64,000 nucleotides of DNA from Nostoc sp. 'Peltigera membranacea cyanobiont' N6 (GTDB lineage Bacteria; Cyanobacteriota; Cyanobacteriia; Cyanobacteriales; Nostocaceae): positions 6,850,501-6,914,500 of the forward strand of contig NZ_CP026681.1 of assembly GCF_002949735.1 (NCBI RefSeq), read 5' to 3'. Position numbers and translations under genes: made by a program. This document shows, one piece after another, positions 61,711 to 64,000 of this stretch; the stretch's first letter is position 1, and each line of letters starts with the position of its first letter. Under the pieces are notes generated by a model. It searched no databases. It saw only the letters and a program-made list of their open reading frames with translations, and was not told where the DNA came from.

Positions 61711-62470
61711 CTCGACAGGTTGAGAAGAAAACTTGGCGTTCTGAGTTCTGAGGTGGAATGATGAAGCTAAAAAGGCGATCGCAGTATCAGAGATATCATC
61801 CGACTTTTCTCGCGAGAGGAGATTGACACCATCACTGATACCACAATTGTATAAAGCTTATGCAGCCTAAGTTTGAACTATAGAAGCAATGGTGGGTTTA
61901 TCTAGTAGAGAAGCGATCGCAGTTCCGTATGAGCGATCGCCATAATCAATCCCTAACCACAGGAATTGATTATGAGTATTATATGTGTCGGCATACTTTA
62001 ACGATTGCAGTGCTAGCCCCCTCACCCCAACACTCTTAATACGTAAAAAGCAAGTAATTGATCTACTTAGCATAAGTGAACAATCACCTCTCAACGTCAA
62101 CTTCTAAATAACTGACCTCTCTACTGAACAACTAGCTGAAGCTCAAATCACCAAATATGTCCCCATTGGTCGCCCCAAAAGCTTCGATATCTTCATTGAC
62201 AGAGAATATCTTCAATCGGGATACCAGATGAAAATATTTTGTTATTTTGACACAATATTGACACAATAATAACATATCTAAAAAGTGAACAGTAAATTAT
62301 AGTTTTAAATATTCAGCATAGTTTCTGTCTAATAACTATGCTACTTATAAACCTAATTTTTCTTAATCGAGTATTAACCAAAGGAGTACCATTACATAGC
62401 TTTTTGTCATCAAGTATTTTTCAACAGTTAATACTTGACTAAATAACTAAAAAATCAATGTGAGGTAACA
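61711..62470. other. Intergenic region with possible decayed coding sequence
   Basis: No intact gene. At 62119-62230 the plus strand reads protein-like (STEQLAEAQITKYVPIG, then RPKSFDIFIDREYLQSGY) and may be a fragment of a lost gene; I do not recognise it. A minus-strand frame at 61867-62100 is not convincing. Two HIP1 cores lie near 61910-61940. The end of the region is AT-rich. Confidence 0.4.
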
Positions 62471-62929
62471 ATGAAAATTTTTAACTTCTATAAAATTAGT
62501 TTGGCTTCAGTGTTGCTAGCTACCCCTTTATGTATTTTTTGTCTAAAAACACTTGCAAACGCTCCAACTCCTCAAAAGCCAGGAGTTATTATTAATAGTG
62601 GTTCTACCAATGCTTGCGGCTATAGAATTCGCGTATTTCCGTCAGGGAAGGCAACTTACACTGTTTGCAACCGGAAAGGTGCAGGTGAAATTAAAGTGAA
62701 CACAGCCACTAAATTTTTCAATGATATTTCAGTAGCTCAACCACTGTCAAAATTACCAAGGATCTCATGTGCGAAATCTGTTTCGTTCGGGACATCGACT
62801 GAAATCAAGTATCAAAGACAAAAATCTCCAGATATTAGCTGTCCCAGCAATGATCCTAAAGTGACAAATCTGTATAATGATGCCGAAAGCATTCAAAAAG
62901 AATTGAACTTCTCAACTTCTAAAAATTAA
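62471..62929 (+). CDS. Small exported protein, unknown
   Basis: 152 residues. A signal peptide covers about 1-30 (SVLLATPLCIFCLKTLANA). The mature part has four cysteines (NACGYRIRVFPSGKATYTVCN, RISCAKS, DISCPSNDP), suggesting two disulfides outside the cytoplasm. Not recognised. GAGGTAA lies just upstream of the ATG at a reasonable distance. Confidence 0.65.
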   Translation: MKIFNFYKISLASVLLATPLCIFCLKTLANAPTPQKPGVIINSGSTNACGYRIRVFPSGKATYTVCNRKGAGEIKVNTATKFFNDISVAQPLSKLPRISCAKSVSFGTSTEIKYQRQKSPDISCPSNDPKVTNLYNDAESIQKELNFSTSKN

Positions 62930-63029
62930 TAGTCAAAACCAAACCTGATAGATGATTGGTGTTAGCACGGAGAGTACGGCATCAAACCCTTGATAACAGT
63001 GCGTTACCAACTCCGTTCTAGCACAACGC

Positions 63030-63115
63030 CAGTTGCTACAACGGAGGGAACCTCCGCAACGCACTGGCTCCTCTACAATACCTAATTTCGTTCAAAATCA
63101 AATAGTAATCCTATA
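63030..63115. repeat. MITE fragment, one end related to the xisH MITE
   Basis: 63091-63115 reads TTCAAAATCAAATAGTAATC then CTATA; its complement begins TATAGGATTACTATTTGATTT, close to the xisH MITE end (TAGGACTAGTATTTGATTT). The preceding part (CGGAGGGAACCTCCG) is a palindrome common in such repeats. I find no matching left end, so this is a truncated or diverged copy. Confidence 0.5.
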
Positions 63116-63225
63116 TCTGCTTTATGGGCAGTCGTCATCATTTTTTTCATACTTTTTCTTTCTAACGGTACAAGACAAAGAACTAAAAATGGTGGAACCT
63201 GAAAGTAGTGTAAATATCGTAAATT

Positions 63226-63630
63226 ATGGACGCTGCCAAACGCCTTGCTACTCTAAATCGCATCCGCAAACTTAGCCGCTTGATGGATACATCGATACGT
63301 ATCCCTCTAACAGGTTTTCGCATTGGAATAGACCCAATTATTGGTTTAGTTCCGGGTGCTGGCGATTTAATCAGTACAGCATTTTCAGCTTACATCATAT
63401 TTTTAGCTACCCGCTTTGGCATCCCACGTGAAGACTTAGCCAAAATGATCTTTAATGTTGGTTTGGAAACAGTCGTTGGTACTGTGCCTTTTCTCGGTGA
63501 TTTATTTGATGCTTTCTATAAGTCCAATATTCGTAATTTGGCAATTCTGGAGCAACATTTGACAGTAGTTGAACCAGAACTCAAACAAGTGTCTGATGAG
63601 CTTTCCTCTGGTAAGTTCAGCCAAATTTAA
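63226..63630 (+). CDS. DUF4112 family protein
   Basis: 134 residues. The signature is present: LSRLMDTSIRIPLTGFRIGIDPIIGLVPGAGDLISTAFSAYIIFLA, then GIPREDLAKMIFNVGLETVVGTVPFLGDLFDAFYKSNIRNLAIL. Two or three hydrophobic segments suggest membrane association. No known function. Confidence 0.9.
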   Translation: MDAAKRLATLNRIRKLSRLMDTSIRIPLTGFRIGIDPIIGLVPGAGDLISTAFSAYIIFLATRFGIPREDLAKMIFNVGLETVVGTVPFLGDLFDAFYKSNIRNLAILEQHLTVVEPELKQVSDELSSGKFSQI

Positions 63631-63680
63631 GTTAGTTGCGATCGCATCCCTAATCTTGGCACTCCTGGCGGCTAGCAAAA

Positions 63681-64000
63681 TCAAATATTTAAATCTAAGA
63701 GAGCCAAACGAATTTGTTCCATACGCCTGCGGTTGACACCAAGATCCGACTCTCCTACGCGAGATGCAGAGCGCAAATGAATTACTGACTCGTAGGGAGG
63801 TAAATAAAACTCTACGTCATCAACAAATTGGAAGATGCGGCTTTTAGAAAGAGCATGAATGTAATTAGGAGTCTGTTCTACAATTTCTGTGCGTGGTACA
63901 ACACTAATAACTTTTAGTAAGATTTCTCTAGCTGCATTGCGGTCTAGATGATAAGTAATCGGGTTGATAGTATGTTTGGAATCTGCGTTTTGACTCACAA
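63681..64000 (-). CDS. DUF1499 family protein, cut by the window end
   Basis: The C-terminal 105 residues or so are seen, with the DUF1499 core FVDDVEFYLPPYESVIHLRSASRVGESDLGVNRRRMEQI. The visible N-terminal edge (VSQNADSKHTINPITY) corresponds to the region after the conserved PNCVSS motif. The real start therefore lies beyond base 64000. No function is established for the family that I can state. Confidence 0.85.
   Translation of the reverse strand, partial: VSQNADSKHTINPITYHLDRNAAREILLKVISVVPRTEIVEQTPNYIHALSKSRIFQFVDDVEFYLPPYESVIHLRSASRVGESDLGVNRRRMEQIRLALLDLNI

Noticed and set aside
61867..62100. Minus-strand frame of 77 codons with GIDYGDRSYGTAIASLL
   Set aside because: No start signal, no recognised family and two HIP1-type repeats inside; not convincing as a gene.
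1..64000. tRNA or rRNA genes
   Set aside because: No cloverleaf with a T-loop box or rRNA-like stretch was recognised on either strand. A tRNAscan run would be decisive.

Overview
The window comes from a filamentous, Nostoc-like cyanobacterium. The octamer GCGATCGC (HIP1) and its variants are scattered through genes and spacers. Many genes belong to cyanobacterial families: the CCB1 cytochrome b6 heme-attachment factor, SLH-domain surface proteins, XisH/XisI, multi-PAS hybrid kinases, and a sterol desaturase fused to an SDR. Intergenic DNA is full of miniature inverted-repeat elements (MITEs) and short tandem heptamers. No rRNA, tRNA or cas gene was seen.

Layout. 1-10 kb: an O-methyltransferase, an SLH-fasciclin-barrel surface protein, a five-PAS hybrid histidine kinase, a NupC-type nucleoside transporter and wecB. 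10-16 kb: a PilT ATPase, a protein ending in a KaiB-like domain, an orphan 19-repeat CRISPR array and an M23 peptidase. 16-26 kb: an orphan RND pump, a serralysin-like RTX metalloprotease, an MscS channel and ahcY. 26.5-30 kb: an AT-rich accessory island with an AAA ATPase + HNH nuclease pair (Septu-like), divergent from an xisH-xisI pair. 30-42 kb: a desaturase/SDR fusion, a LemA-M48 protease pair, a DUF1350 protein, a REC-PP2C phosphatase tail-to-tail with a STAS protein, and an HTH/GrpE-like protein. 41-51 kb: housekeeping genes (aat, rpsN, nth, rseP, serS), a PadR regulator with ccb1, and a GAF histidine kinase. 51-56 kb: three related surface-protein genes that look rearranged. 56-64 kb: a NACHT-NTPase remnant, a DUF411 protein, a TPR protein, metY-metX, small secreted proteins, DUF4112 and a DUF1499 gene cut by the window end.

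The most notable observation is in the accessory island. Removing a 102-bp TA-flanked MITE joins a 121-codon open frame to the ATPase frame without a gap, rebuilding a 485-residue ATPase. Removing a 147-bp TA-flanked MITE next door rebuilds a full 138-residue XisH. Two divergently transcribed accessory systems therefore each have their first gene interrupted by a different MITE.

Other points of interest: the KaiB-like protein beside pilT; an HTH-coiled coil-GrpE-like protein; a beta-helix/SLH fusion that keeps part of an ancestral signal peptide at its junction; CRISPR spacers carrying HIP1 or EcoRI-NotI sequence; and at least six MITE families. Everything here was read by eye. Domain names rest on motif recognition, not on database searches.
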